Shown: piece by piece, positions 53,976 through 63,665 of the stretch | Layout: the number at the start of each line of letters is the position of its first letter | Numbering within the stretch: the first letter of the stretch is position 1 | Source of the DNA: Thiohalophilus sp. | GTDB lineage: Bacteria; Pseudomonadota; Gammaproteobacteria; UBA6429; Thiohalophilaceae | Length of the DNA stretch: 64,000 nucleotides | Assembly (NCBI RefSeq): GCF_034522235.1 | Contig: NZ_JAXHLN010000003.1 | Coordinates: 620,001 to 684,000 of the forward strand | Direction of reading: 5' to 3' | Made by a program: the position numbers and the translations under genes | Notes under the pieces: model-generated | What the model saw: the letters and a program-made list of their open reading frames with translations, nothing else | Told to the model about the DNA's origin: nothing | The model's database searches: none

Positions 53976-55097
53976 ATGAACAAGAAACTAATTGCACTGG
54001 CCGTTGCCGCCGGCATGGCCGCGCCGATGGCCGCCCAGGCCGAAGCCACCTGGTACGGCCAGGTCCAGATGGAAGTTGGCAGCCATTCTTCCGACTTTTT
54101 GGACGAAGGTGGTGTTCCTGCTGACTTTGATGATAGTGCCGGATTCCTTGTCGGCGCTGTGACCGACGGTCACATCTGGCAGGGGGGCGGCCCGACCAGC
54201 AGTCGCTGGCTGAAAGACGGCACCCAGCTCGAGGATGACAAGCGCGGTCGTCTGGGCGTCAAGGGTTCTGAAGATCTGGGCGGCGGTCTGGCTGCCATCT
54301 ACCAGTTCGAATTCCAGGTCGACACCTCCACCGGCGATGCCGACGACGGCGATCGTAACTCCTTCGTCGGTCTGAAAGGCGGCTTCGGGACCATCAAGGC
54401 CGGTACCCTGAAATCGCCCTACAAATACTTCGGTGGCGTCAGCTACGATCCGTTCGTGACCACCTCGGCCGAAGCCCGTCGCTACGGCGGCATGACCTCC
54501 GGCCAGTTCGGCTCCAACGGCTTCTGGACCAACTCCGTCAGCTACCAGAACGACTTCGGTGGTGCCAATCTGTGGGTGACCTACACCCCGGACGAGCGTG
54601 GCAACCGCGATGGCGACTACGCCGCCGGTCTGAAGTTCGCCGGCAGCAACTACGAAGCCTTTGTGGCGATGGCTCATGACAAGGACAACGGCAACGTTGT
54701 GAACGAGGATTCAGCCTTTGACGCCCTGAAGGTCGGTGGCCAGTACAAGACCGGTCCGCACAAGATCTCCGCCCAGTACGAAATGACCACGGATGAAAAT
54801 CCCTATGGTGCCGGTACTGCCGACAACGAAGGGACTGTTATGTATGTCAACTACGACATGAAGATGGGCAAGAACATCTTCACCGCCACCTACGGCATGT
54901 CAGAGGTTGATGTCAAAGCAGCTGGTGAAACGGTAGACGGCACCTTCATGCGTGTCGGCATGACCCACAAGTTCAGCAAGAGCACCCGTGCGATGCTGGC
55001 CTACTCTACCTCGGAAATCGACTACAGCGGTTTCAGTCTTAGCCCCAACACCTTCTCGAAGGACGTTCTCATGGGTGCCATGCGCGTCGACTTCTAA
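53976..55097 (+). CDS. general porin, tandem copy 2
   Basis: A 373-residue porin, paralogous to copy 1. Signal peptide, barrel strands and C-terminal phenylalanine are unchanged. The differences cluster in four places (for example EGGVPADFDDSAGFLVGAV, HDKDNGNVVNEDSAF, EVDVKAAGETVDG and SGFSLSPNT), the expected surface loops. The upstream region and terminator are also duplicated, so it may be expressed independently. Confidence 0.93.
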   Translation: MNKKLIALAVAAGMAAPMAAQAEATWYGQVQMEVGSHSSDFLDEGGVPADFDDSAGFLVGAVTDGHIWQGGGPTSSRWLKDGTQLEDDKRGRLGVKGSEDLGGGLAAIYQFEFQVDTSTGDADDGDRNSFVGLKGGFGTIKAGTLKSPYKYFGGVSYDPFVTTSAEARRYGGMTSGQFGSNGFWTNSVSYQNDFGGANLWVTYTPDERGNRDGDYAAGLKFAGSNYEAFVAMAHDKDNGNVVNEDSAFDALKVGGQYKTGPHKISAQYEMTTDENPYGAGTADNEGTVMYVNYDMKMGKNIFTATYGMSEVDVKAAGETVDGTFMRVGMTHKFSKSTRAMLAYSTSEIDYSGFSLSPNTFSKDVLMGAMRVDF

Positions 55098-56557
55098 GAC
55101 AGTTTTGTCTTAATAATAACAATATCAAGCAGTACTTCGGCGGGGCCTTCGGGCCCCGTTTTTTATGCGCGCCAATAAACAAAGCGGGTAGGCCCGATAT
55201 AGCAACGCGGTATCGGGCATTTTTCGGGATGCCGGACACCGCCTCATAACAGGGGCGAGTGACGAGGGCCGAGTGACGAGGAAATCCCGCTTGGCAGGGC
55301 AGGGTGCGTTCCACGCACCATTATACTGCTAACTGCTAACTGCTAACTGCTAACTGCCAACTGCCAACTGCCAACTTTCAATTACCAACTGATGCCTGAT
55401 TACCCGTTATGGGGCCTGTTTCTCAGACATCGGTGATTCGGGGGTGATGGTGCGTATAACATATCCTGCCGACCTGACAGGCGGGCATGGTTTACCTCGT
55501 CACTCGTCCCTCGTCACTGCCCGGAGGGCCTGCTGCTGAGTCTGATATTGATCGGGATCGGCAAGACAGCCCGCTATGCGGTGGTGGTGTTTTTGTTTAT
55601 GTAGCAGCTGAACAGAATCCTGTGGGAGCGCCCCACGGGCGCGACTGTCGATGCTGGCACTGTTCGCGGTCGAAGCCCGCTCCCACAAAAAAGGGCGAGG
55701 GGCGATTTTACGAGAAGAACCTTCACCACGAAGCCACGAAGTAAACCAATAATTCTTCGTGTCTTCGGGACTTCGTGGTTCAAATAGATTCCTCTTAGTA
55801 TGTAGGCCAGACTGAGCACCCTTCGGGCATAAACTCCGCGGTGTCCGGCATCCCGAAAAATGCCCGATACCGCGTTGCTATATCGGGCCTACCTGCTGGC
55901 AAAGTTGGTAGATTACAGAGTGCAGTTTGCCGTCGCGGAGAATGGCAGGTAGCGCCTGCGCGCAACCTGCCCTGTCGCGGTCAAAGCCCGCTCCTACATG
56001 CATCGGTGATTTGGGGGAGATGGTGCGTGGGACGCACTCTAGGTCTAGAAAAAAGGGCCGAGTTACGAGTGACGAGGGACGAGGAAAACAAAATCCTTAC
56101 CTCCGTCATTCCGGGCAAGCCGGAGGCGCGACCCGGAATCCAGCTGTCAATAACAGGGCCGAGGGACGAGGAAAACCTTCACCACGAAGTCACGAAGGCT
56201 CGAAGCAAACCAACAATTCTTCGTGTCTTCGTGGTTCAAATGTATTGCCGGCGATTCGGGGGTGATGGTGCGTAGGACGCACCCTACGGAACTTGAGGCA
56301 ATTCGCTATCCGCTCATTGCCAGGGACGAGGTACAAGGAAAAACAACATTTTTTGACCAGAGTGCCGGTAGGAGCGGCTGCGCCGCGATAGAGCCTGTTT
56401 GCTCGCACAGCCTGTCGCGCCAGAGGCGCTCCTGCCATCCGGCGGAGGCTAAACGGGTTCTTCCTCGTCACTCGGCCCTCGTAACTCGTCACTGTTACGG
56501 GCAGGCTGTTAGTTAACGGTCGTTGACAGACTGTAAACGTTCGATTACACTTGTCCC
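55098..56557. repeat. 1.4-kb gene-free block after porin 2
   Basis: It begins with the duplicated downstream region of porin 1 (terminator at 55141-55164, REP pair, four ACTGCTA plus three ACTGCCA heptamers at 55327-55375). It continues with REP segments (55620-55688, 55839-55892, 55975-55997), family C hairpins (55722-55783, 56177-56237), A arms (56055, 56159, 56458-56495), a CATTCCGGGCAAGCCGG repeat (56106) and GGTGCGTAGGACGCACC dyads (56023, 56265). No credible ORF. Confidence 0.85.
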
Positions 56558-56854
56558 ATGTTCACGATCAAACGCACGGATGAGTTTGCCGCCTGGCTCG
56601 ATGGACTGAAAGACCGCACAACCCGGGTGCGGCTGGCGCGCCGGCTGGACAAGGCGCAACGGGGTAACCTGGGCGATGTTCAGCCGGTGGGTGATGGGGT
56701 GTTTGAGATGCGTGAGTTTTTCGGGCCGGGCTGGCGCATGTATTACATGCGGCGCGGTAAGACGTTGATTGTGATGCTCGGCGGTGGGGACAAGTCGTCC
56801 CAGTCGGCCGACATTGCCAAAGCCATTGCAGTGGCCAAGACACTGGAGGACTGA
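56558..56854 (+). CDS. RelE/ParE-superfamily toxin
   Basis: A 98-residue HigB-like toxin: FAAWLDGLKDRTTRVRLARR, GVFEMREFFGPGWRMYYMRR and IVMLGGGDKSSQSADIAKAI. It is 3 nt upstream of its antitoxin gene, the same order as the pair at 50829-51429, to which both proteins are related. Confidence 0.9.
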   Translation: MFTIKRTDEFAAWLDGLKDRTTRVRLARRLDKAQRGNLGDVQPVGDGVFEMREFFGPGWRMYYMRRGKTLIVMLGGGDKSSQSADIAKAIAVAKTLED

Positions 56855-56857
56855 CCC

Positions 56858-57172
56858 ATGCGCAAGAAGATGAAAGTCTCCGATCTGCCGGAGTTTGATA
56901 TGGCCGAATACCTGAAAAGTCCCGAGGATATCGCCGTCTACCTGACCCAGGTGATTGACGAGGGCGATGACGCGGAGCTGGCGCACGCCCTGGGCGTGGC
57001 CGCCCGGGCCCGAGGCATGAGCGAGGTGGCCCGCGCCGCCGGGATGACCCGCGAGGGTCTGTACAAGGCGCTGCGCCCCGACGCGCAACCGCGCTTTGAG
57101 ACCGTGCGCCGGGTTTGCAAGGCGCTGGGCGTGCACTTGCATGCTGACGCCGATGGCCCGGCTGCGGCGTAA
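56858..57172 (+). CDS. HTH antitoxin (addiction module antidote)
   Basis: A 104-residue antidote protein: FDMAEYLKSPEDIAVYLTQV, then a helix-turn-helix (RGMSEVARAAGMTREGLYKA). Homologous to the antitoxin at 50829, but with its C-terminus (LGVHLHADADGPAAA) intact. It neutralises the adjacent toxin and probably represses the operon. Confidence 0.9.
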   Translation: MRKKMKVSDLPEFDMAEYLKSPEDIAVYLTQVIDEGDDAELAHALGVAARARGMSEVARAAGMTREGLYKALRPDAQPRFETVRRVCKALGVHLHADADGPAAA

Positions 57173-57220
57173 TGCAGGGGAGGGGCAAGCTTGAAAAAGT
57201 AACGAGGGACAAGGAAAACC

Positions 57221-57410
57221 TTCACCACGAAGACACGAAGACACGAAGACACGAAGACACGAAGACACGAAGACACGAAGACACGAAGGCTCGAAGTAAA
57301 ACCAATAATCCTTCGTGACTTCGCGCCTTCGTGGTTGGCTCTTACAATCCCGGGAGCCAGGCCCCGATGCGGGACTGGATTCCGGCATTCGCCGGAATGA
57401 CAATCTACTC
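57221..57410. repeat. octamer array and family C hairpin plus GGATTCCGGC dyad
   Basis: CACGAAGA octamers repeat about eight times on the left (57225-57292), facing CTTCGTGACTTCGCGCC on the right. The tail 57370-57408 carries GGACTGGATTCCGGCATTCG, a dyad also found at 58457. Confidence 0.85.
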
Positions 57411-57421
57411 AGCACTCAGCA

Positions 57422-57712
57422 TTACCACTGACCGGGAATGCGGCGAGCCAGATGAAAAACGCGCAGTATTTCGATCTGGTGTAGTCGCGGGCGCACCCGG
57501 TAGGGGATGAGGTAGCGGGTATTGGGAACAAGCAGTTCGCGGGTGGCGGGAACCCGTCCTGCCCGGCCCAGTGCAGGGTTGTTTGCCAGCAGGGCGACAC
57601 TGTGCTCGATTCGCTGGACAACGAGCCGGGCGGCCTCGGGATTGTCTTTGGCGATATAGGCGGCTTCCTGTTCCAGATTGCTCAACGCTGTCCGTAGCCA
57701 TTTTATCCGCAT
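57422..57712 (-). CDS. RelE/ParE-family toxin
   Basis: A 96-residue ParE-type toxin: LRTALSNLEQEAAYIAKDNP, ALGRAGRVPATRELLVPNTR and LIPYRVRPRLHQIEILRVFH. Unlike the two HigB-like pairs nearby, here the antitoxin gene comes first, 3 nt upstream. Members act on ribosome-bound mRNA or gyrase; which one cannot be told. Confidence 0.9.
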   Translation of the reverse strand: MRIKWLRTALSNLEQEAAYIAKDNPEAARLVVQRIEHSVALLANNPALGRAGRVPATRELLVPNTRYLIPYRVRPRLHQIEILRVFHLARRIPGQW

Positions 57713-57715
57713 GGA

Positions 57716-57952
57716 TTACCCCAGCTTGTCGAAAACCGCCCTGACTTCTTCATCTATGGCAAAGTCGCCCGCGTCGGCCTCGTTGATCGCCGCCTCGGTT
57801 TCGCGGATTTGCCACTCGTTCAGTTCGATAAAATCCCGAACGGCTTCGCTGGCGAGGTAGGATTTACTCCGGTGAGTGGCCTCGGCGAGTTTGTCCAGCC
57901 GCGACTTGAGCTCGGCATCCAGGCGGATGGTCATGGTAGTGGACTGTGACAT
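57716..57952 (-). CDS. CopG/RHH-type antitoxin
   Basis: A 78-residue ribbon-helix-helix protein: MTIRLDAELKSRLDKLAEAT at the N-terminus and an acidic tail (EADAGDFAIDEEVRAVFDKLG) that would bind the toxin. The ATG at 57952 follows GGGGGCA; the longer frame reads through repeats and is rejected. Confidence 0.9.
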   Translation of the reverse strand: MSQSTTMTIRLDAELKSRLDKLAEATHRSKSYLASEAVRDFIELNEWQIRETEAAINEADAGDFAIDEEVRAVFDKLG

Positions 57953-58716
57953 ATTGCCCCCTTGAGGGATGTTCGGATGTACACATTGTAACACAAAAAA
58001 CACAGAGCCAGGGTGCGAGGGACGAGTGACGAGGAAAATCTTCACCACGAAGACACGAAGGCTCGAAGTAAATCAATAATCCTTCGTGTCTTCGCGTCTT
58101 CGTGGTTGGCTTTTTCAATCCCGCGGGCGCGAATCTCGAAGCGGGTGCTGTCGCGGTCGAAGCCCGCTCCTACAAAAAAAGGCGAGGGGCGTTTTACGAG
58201 AAGAACCTTCACCACGAAGACACGAAGTAAACCAAAAATCCTTCGTGTCTTCGCGTCTTCGTGGTTGGCTTTTTCAATCCCGCGGGCGCGAATCTCGAAG
58301 CGGGTGCTGTCGCGGTCGAAGCCCGCTCCTACAAAAAAAGGCGAGGGGCGTTTTACGAGAAGAACCTTCACCACGAAGACACGAAGTAAATCAATAATCC
58401 TTCGTGACTTCGCGCCTTCGTGGTTGGCTTTTTCAATCCCGGAGGGCGGTGCCCCGGTTCGGGACTGGATTCCGGCCCCGGCTTGAAGCATGCCGGGGCA
58501 GGCTGTGCCGGAATGACAATCTACTCAGAACTCAGAACTCAGCACTCGAGACACTGCCAACTGCTCACTGAAGACTGCCAACTTTGTTTATTCATAACCC
58601 CCTGAATTCAAGGGCATTATGCCCGGATTGCCGGTTACCCGCCTGTCGGTCGCATGTTAGAATAGCCTTCTTTCGCGGCCTGTCCGCTCTCTCAAAACCC
58701 CTTGAAAATCAAATAT
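57953..58716. repeat. repeat block with three family C hairpins and REP segments
   Basis: Family C hairpins lie at 58041-58110, 58207-58268 and 58368-58430. The last two, with the REP segments between (GGGCGCGAATCTCGAAGCGG ... GCTCCTAC), form direct repeats with a period of about 163 bp. A GGATTCCGGC dyad (58457-58517) and ACTCAGA/ACTGCCA-type heptamers end the block. No ORF. Confidence 0.85.
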
Positions 58717-61700
58717 ATGACTGAACGAATACGCGAGATCCCGTACAACTACACCTCTTTTTCCGACAAGGAAATCGTGATCCGGCTGCTCGGCGACGAG
58801 GCCTGGCAGGTGTTGGACAAGCTGCGCGCGGAGCGGGTGACCGGCCGTTCGGCGCGGATGCTGTTCGATATCCTCGGGGATATGTGGGTGGTGACGCGCA
58901 ACCCGTTCATTCAGGATGATCTGCTGAACAACCGCAAGCGCCGCGAGTCGCTGGTTCAGGCGCTCTATCATCGCCTGGACGGGATTGCCCAGCGCGCCGC
59001 CGGCAATGCGCTGACCCAGGAGCTGATCATCAAGACCAGGGAGGCGATCCGCCAGTTCGAGAAGTGGTTCCCCGAACAAAATGCGCAGCGCAAAAAAGCC
59101 TTCAAGCGTCTGAAGAAGATCACCCACAAGGACAATATCTGTTTCGACGGCCTGGCGCGGGTCTCGCACGTGACCGACGCCTCTGACTGGCGGGTGGAAT
59201 ATCCGCTGGTGGTGATCAACCCGGATAACGAGCAGGAAGTGCAACAGGTGGTTGCCGCCTGTCTGGAACTGGGGATCAGCATGATTCCGCGCGGCGGCGG
59301 TACCGGCTATACCGGCGGTGCGGTGCCGTTGCAGGAAAATTGCGCGGTGATCAATACCGAAAAGCTCGAAGGGCTGGACAAAGTCAGCCGGCAGGGCCTG
59401 TTTGTCGATGGCGAAGAGGGCGAACAGTCGGTGGCGGTGGTGCGCGCCGAGGCCGGTGTGGTGACCAATCGCGTCTCCCAGCTGGCCGAAGCCAGCGGTT
59501 TTGTATTTGCCGTGGATCCGACCTCGCAGGATGCCTCCTGCATCGGCGGTAACATCGCCATGAACGCCGGTGGCAAGAAGGCGGTGATGTGGGGCACCAC
59601 GCTGGATAATCTGGTCTCCTGGCGCATGGTCACGCCGGACGCCAAATGGCTGGAGGTGCAACGGCTTAACTTCAACCTGGCCAAGATCCACGAGCAGGAA
59701 GAGGTGGCGTTTCGCCTCAGTCGCTTCGAGGCCGACGGCGAGACGCCCTGCGGCGAGCCGGCGATCCTGCGTATCCCCGGCGCCAACCTGCGCAAGCTGG
59801 GGCTGGGCAAGGATGTCACCAACAAGTTTTTAAGCGGCCTGCCGGGCATTCAAAAAGAAGGCTGCGACGGCATTATCACCTCGGCCGTGTTTACCCTGCA
59901 TCGCATGCCGCCGTTCATTCGCACCGTCTGCCTGGAGTTTTTCGGCAACGATCTGCGCAAGGCCGTGCCGGCCATTGTCGAGACCAAGGATTATCTCGAC
60001 GGCCTGGCCGAGGTGGATCTGGCCGGGATGGAGCATCTGGACGAGCGCTATGTGCGCGCGGTCAACTACACCACCAAGGCGCCGCGCCAGGACCTGCCGA
60101 AGATGGTGTTGCTGGTTGATGTGGCCGGGGAGGATGAAGATACCGTGGCCCAGGCCGCGTCACACATCGTTTCGCTGGCCAATGCCCGCGAGGCGGAAGG
60201 GTTTGTTGCGGTCAGCGCCGAGGCGCGCCGTCGCTTCTGGGCGGATCGGGCGCGCACCGCGGCCATCGCCTCGCACACCAACGCCTTCAAGATCAACGAG
60301 GACGTGGTGATCCCGCTGGCCAAACTGGCCGAGTACAACGACGGCATCGAGTGGCTCAACATCGAGCTGTCGACCCGCAACAAGATCCGCATGATCGACG
60401 CGGTCCTCGACTATCTCGATTCGGAAATGCCCGAGCTGCATCCGATTCGCGCCGGCGAAGTGCCCGATGCCGAGGAGAGCGAGGAGAGCGAGGCGATCAT
60501 CGCGGCCAAAAAACATGCCGCGCGCGAACTGCTGCAGGCGGTCAAGGATCGCTGGCAGGCGATCCTGACCCATCTGGATCAGCCGGCGGCCGGGCACCGC
60601 GATCTGTGGCAGACCCCCAACGACGGGATCGAGACCGAGGATAAAGAGAGTCTGTTTAACCTGCTGCAACGCCGTCTGGTGCGGATCTCCTATCGCAAGC
60701 AGGTCGAGGCACCGCTCAAGGATATTTTTGCCGGCCATGAACTCAAGGGCGTGCGGGCCAGGCTTGACGAAGTCCACCAGCAAATCCGCTCCAGCCGGCT
60801 GTTCGTCGCCACCCACATGCACGCAGGCGACGGTAACGTGCACACCAACATTCCGGTCAACTCCAACGATTACGTGATGCTGCGCGAGGCCGACGAAGTG
60901 GTCGAGCGGATCATGCAACTGGCCGGCGATCTGGGCGGGGTGATCTCCGGCGAGCACGGTATCGGAATCACCAAGATGCAGTTTCTCGATAGCAATACGG
61001 TCGAGGCCTTTGCCGGTTACAAGCAAAAGGTCGATCCCGATCAGGTCTTCAACCCCGGCAAGCTGATGGCCGGCTCGGGGCTGACCAATGCCTACACGCC
61101 GTCATTGCGTCTGGTGGAACAGGAAGCGTTGATCCTGGAGGCCAGCGATCTGGGCGATCTCAACCATATGGTCAAGGACTGCCTGCGTTGCGGTAAGTGC
61201 AAGCCGGTCTGCAACACGCATATCCCGCGCGCCAACATGCTTTACTCACCGCGCAACAAGATCCTCGCCAGCGGCCTGATCATCGAGGCGTTCCTGTACG
61301 AGGAGCAGACCCGGCGCGGGATCTCCACGCGCCATTTCGACGAGATGAACGACGTGGCCGATCACTGCACGGTCTGTCACAAGTGTCTGAGTCCCTGTCC
61401 GGTGGATATCGACTTCGGCGATGTGTCGGTGTCGATGCGCAACATCCTGCGCAAGCAGGGCGAGAAACACTTCAATCCCGGCACCTGGTTCTCGATGATC
61501 TTTTTGAACATCACCGATCCCACCGCCATCAAGCTGTTCCGCAAGCTGTTTATCCAGTGGGGTTACAGGGCGCAGAATATCGCTTCCCGGATTGCCCGCA
61601 AATTCCGCATCGACAGCAACAAAAAACGCCCGCCGTCGACTACCGGCAAGACCGGCGCCGTCGAACAGGTGGTGCACTTTATGAAAAAACCGATGCCGGG

Positions 61701-62589
61701 TAACCTGCCGGCGCGCACCACCCGCGCCATGCTGGGTATCGAGGACGACAAGGTGGTGCCGATCCTGCGCGATCCGCAAAAAGTCGACGACAACAGCGAG
61801 GCGGTGTTCTACTTCCCCGGCTGCGGCTCCGAGCGGCTGTTCAGCCAGGTGGGACTCGCCACGCTGGCCATGCTGTACGATACCGGCGTGCAGACCGTGC
61901 TGCCGCCCGGTTATTTGTGCTGCGGTTATCCGCAAACTTCCGGCGGCGATGAAGAGAAGGGCCGGGAGATCTCGGTGGACAATCAGGTGCTGTTCCATCG
62001 CGTGGCCAACACGCTCAACTACCTGGATATCAAGACCGTGATCGTCTCCTGCGGTACCTGCATGGATCAGCTGCTCAAGTATCAGTTCGAGAAGATCTTC
62101 CCCGGCTGCCGGTTGCTGGATATTCACGAATTTCTGATGGAGAAGGGCGTCAAGCTGGAGAACCTGACCGGCAAGCAGTACATGTACCACGATCCCTGTC
62201 ACACGCCGATGAAACGCTATAACCCGGTCAAGGTCGCCTCCAACCTGATGGGCCAGGACGTGAGCCTGTCCGACCGCTGCTGCGGCGAGGCCGGGACCAT
62301 GGCCATGGCGCGCCCGGACATCTCCACCCAGGTGCGCTACCGCAAGCAGGAAGAACTGCAAAACGGTCTGGAGCAGATGATCGGCAAGCGCTACAACGAT
62401 CAGAGCGAAGTCAAAATGCTCACCTCCTGCCCCGCCTGTCAGCAGGGCCTGTCCCGCTACGCCGAGGACACCGGTATCCAGACCGACTACATCGTGGTCG
62501 AAATGGCCAACCACCTGCTCGGCGACGGCTGGCAGGACCAGTTCGTCAAGCGCGCCTCCGATCGGGGGATCGAGCGGGTCCTGCTTTAA
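58717..62589 (+). CDS. DUF3683 FAD-linked oxidase and Fe-S oxidoreductase fusion
   Basis: A 1290-residue fusion. The N-terminal 130 residues match DUF3683. An FAD-binding type 4 domain follows ([37 protein letters not shown]) and an FAD-oxidase C-terminal part ending near [12 protein letters not shown]. After residue 800 come two 4Fe-4S motifs ([24 protein letters not shown]) and C-terminal Cys-rich CCG domains ([23 protein letters not shown]). It resembles a glycolate/D-lactate dehydrogenase with its Fe-S subunit in one chain; the substrate is unknown. The ATG at 58717 is preferred to a TTG five codons earlier. Confidence 0.88.
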   Translation: MTERIREIPYNYTSFSDKEIVIRLLGDEAWQVLDKLRAERVTGRSARMLFDILGDMWVVTRNPFIQDDLLNNRKRRESLVQALYHRLDGIAQRAAGNALTQELIIKTREAIRQFEKWFPEQNAQRKKAFKRLKKITHKDNICFDGLARVSHVTDASDWRVEYPLVVINPDNEQEVQQVVAACLELGISMIPRGGGTGYTGGAVPLQENCAVINTEKLEGLDKVSRQGLFVDGEEGEQSVAVVRAEAGVVTNRVSQLAEASGFVFAVDPTSQDASCIGGNIAMNAGGKKAVMWGTTLDNLVSWRMVTPDAKWLEVQRLNFNLAKIHEQEEVAFRLSRFEADGETPCGEPAILRIPGANLRKLGLGKDVTNKFLSGLPGIQKEGCDGIITSAVFTLHRMPPFIRTVCLEFFGNDLRKAVPAIVETKDYLDGLAEVDLAGMEHLDERYVRAVNYTTKAPRQDLPKMVLLVDVAGEDEDTVAQAASHIVSLANAREAEGFVAVSAEARRRFWADRARTAAIASHTNAFKINEDVVIPLAKLAEYNDGIEWLNIELSTRNKIRMIDAVLDYLDSEMPELHPIRAGEVPDAEESEESEAIIAAKKHAARELLQAVKDRWQAILTHLDQPAAGHRDLWQTPNDGIETEDKESLFNLLQRRLVRISYRKQVEAPLKDIFAGHELKGVRARLDEVHQQIRSSRLFVATHMHAGDGNVHTNIPVNSNDYVMLREADEVVERIMQLAGDLGGVISGEHGIGITKMQFLDSNTVEAFAGYKQKVDPDQVFNPGKLMAGSGLTNAYTPSLRLVEQEALILEASDLGDLNHMVKDCLRCGKCKPVCNTHIPRANMLYSPRNKILASGLIIEAFLYEEQTRRGISTRHFDEMNDVADHCTVCHKCLSPCPVDIDFGDVSVSMRNILRKQGEKHFNPGTWFSMIFLNITDPTAIKLFRKLFIQWGYRAQNIASRIARKFRIDSNKKRPPSTTGKTGAVEQVVHFMKKPMPGNLPARTTRAMLGIEDDKVVPILRDPQKVDDNSEAVFYFPGCGSERLFSQVGLATLAMLYDTGVQTVLPPGYLCCGYPQTSGGDEEKGREISVDNQVLFHRVANTLNYLDIKTVIVSCGTCMDQLLKYQFEKIFPGCRLLDIHEFLMEKGVKLENLTGKQYMYHDPCHTPMKRYNPVKVASNLMGQDVSLSDRCCGEAGTMAMARPDISTQVRYRKQEELQNGLEQMIGKRYNDQSEVKMLTSCPACQQGLSRYAEDTGIQTDYIVVEMANHLLGDGWQDQFVKRASDRGIERVLL

Positions 62590-62598
62590 AACAGGCTT

Positions 62599-63115
62599 GT
62601 AGGCGCGGGCTTCGACCGCGACCGGTGTTTGTTCGGGATTCGCGCCCGCGGGGCGCTCCTACCATGCCAGATGCCGGTGTTCGTTGTTGTGTAGGCGCGG
62701 GCTTTGACCGCGACCGGTGTTTGTTCGGGATTCGCGCCCGCGGGGCGCTCCTACGGGGCTGTGTCGGTGACCGGTTTTATGTAGGAGCGGGCTTCGACCG
62801 CGACCGGTGTTTGTTCGGGATTCGCGCCCGCGGGGCGCTCCTACGGGGCTGTGCCGGTGACCGGTTTTATGTAGGAGCGGGCTTTGACCGCGACCGGTGT
62901 TTGTTCGAGATTCGCGCCCGCGGGGCGCTCCTACGGGGCTGTGCCGGTGACCGGTTTTATGTAGGCGCGGGCTTTGACCGCGACCGGTCGTTTGTTCGGG
63001 ATTCGCGCCCGCGGGGCGCTCCTACGGGGCTGTGCCGGTGACCGGTTTTATGTAGGAGCGGGCTTCGACCGCGACCGGTGTTTGTTCGGGATTCGCGCCC
63101 GCGGGGCGCTCCTGC
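62599..63115. repeat. REP array of six units upstream of the RAYT gene
   Basis: Units start at 62599, 62691, 62781, 62871, 62961 and 63052 (period 90-92 bp). Each begins GTAGGAGCGGGCTTCGACCG or a close variant and ends GGGGCGCTCCTAC, forming an end-to-end dyad. Two linker types alternate: one with GTGCCGGTGACCGGTTTTAT, one with CCAGATGCCGGTGTTCG. Confidence 0.95.
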
Positions 63116-63188
63116 CGCGCCATGGCGATCCTTTACACAAATGCCTGTTTTACGGCACAGTCATGCCAGAACACACGGAGGTGTTTTC

Positions 63189-63647
63189 ATGACAACCCAC
63201 CATTTTTCCGGACATCGTCTGCGTATTGGCCGCCTGTCGGAAACCGGGCGGATTTACCTCATCACCACGGTCACTGAACAACGCCAGCCCATCTTTCAGA
63301 ATTTCTTGCTGGGTCGGCTGGTGGTACAGGCACTGAAAGATAATCAAAGCAATACGACGACACTGGCCTATGTTGTCATGCCCGATCATCTTCACTGGGT
63401 CATGCAGTTAGGTGACAGGCATGATCTCAGTACGGTGGTTTCGAGCATCAAGTCGAACAGCGCCCGTTGGATAAACAGGCATCTGAACCGTTCGGGACGA
63501 TTATGGCAAAAGGGATACCACGACCATGCCTTGCGGCGTGAAGACGATTTACGGCAAGTGGCTCGCTATGTCATCGCCAATCCCTTGCGGGCAGGTCTGG
63601 TCCGGCAAATCGGAGATTATCCGCTATGGGATGCGATATGGTTGTGA
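63189..63647 (+). CDS. REP-associated tyrosine transposase (RAYT)
   Basis: A 152-residue Y1 transposase of the RAYT group. It has the metal-binding MPDHLHWVM (H67, H69) and a catalytic tyrosine, probably Y110 in LWQKGYHDHALR, followed by ARYVIANPLRAGLV. RAYTs cut and join single-stranded REP DNA. GGAGG precedes the ATG. Its gene lies in the middle of a GTAG-headed REP array, six units before and at least four after, its expected substrate. Confidence 0.93.
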   Translation: MTTHHFSGHRLRIGRLSETGRIYLITTVTEQRQPIFQNFLLGRLVVQALKDNQSNTTTLAYVVMPDHLHWVMQLGDRHDLSTVVSSIKSNSARWINRHLNRSGRLWQKGYHDHALRREDDLRQVARYVIANPLRAGLVRQIGDYPLWDAIWL

Positions 63648-63665
63648 AATGGAATCCCACACCCG

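Noticed and set aside
53379-55097. Porin pair as an assembly artefact
   Set aside because: The copies differ at many positions in a protein-structured pattern and in repeat counts, which a mis-assembly of one locus would not produce.
62625-63041. 138-aa repetitive frame (GFDRDRCLFGIRARGALLRG-type repeats)
   Set aside because: It is only the translation of the REP array; the neighbouring frame at 63752 is the same effect.
62599-63115. Possible CRISPR array because of the regular 90-bp period
   Set aside because: The units are 60-65 bp with end-to-end dyads and the linkers are repeated, not unique spacers; no cas gene is near. It is a REP array.
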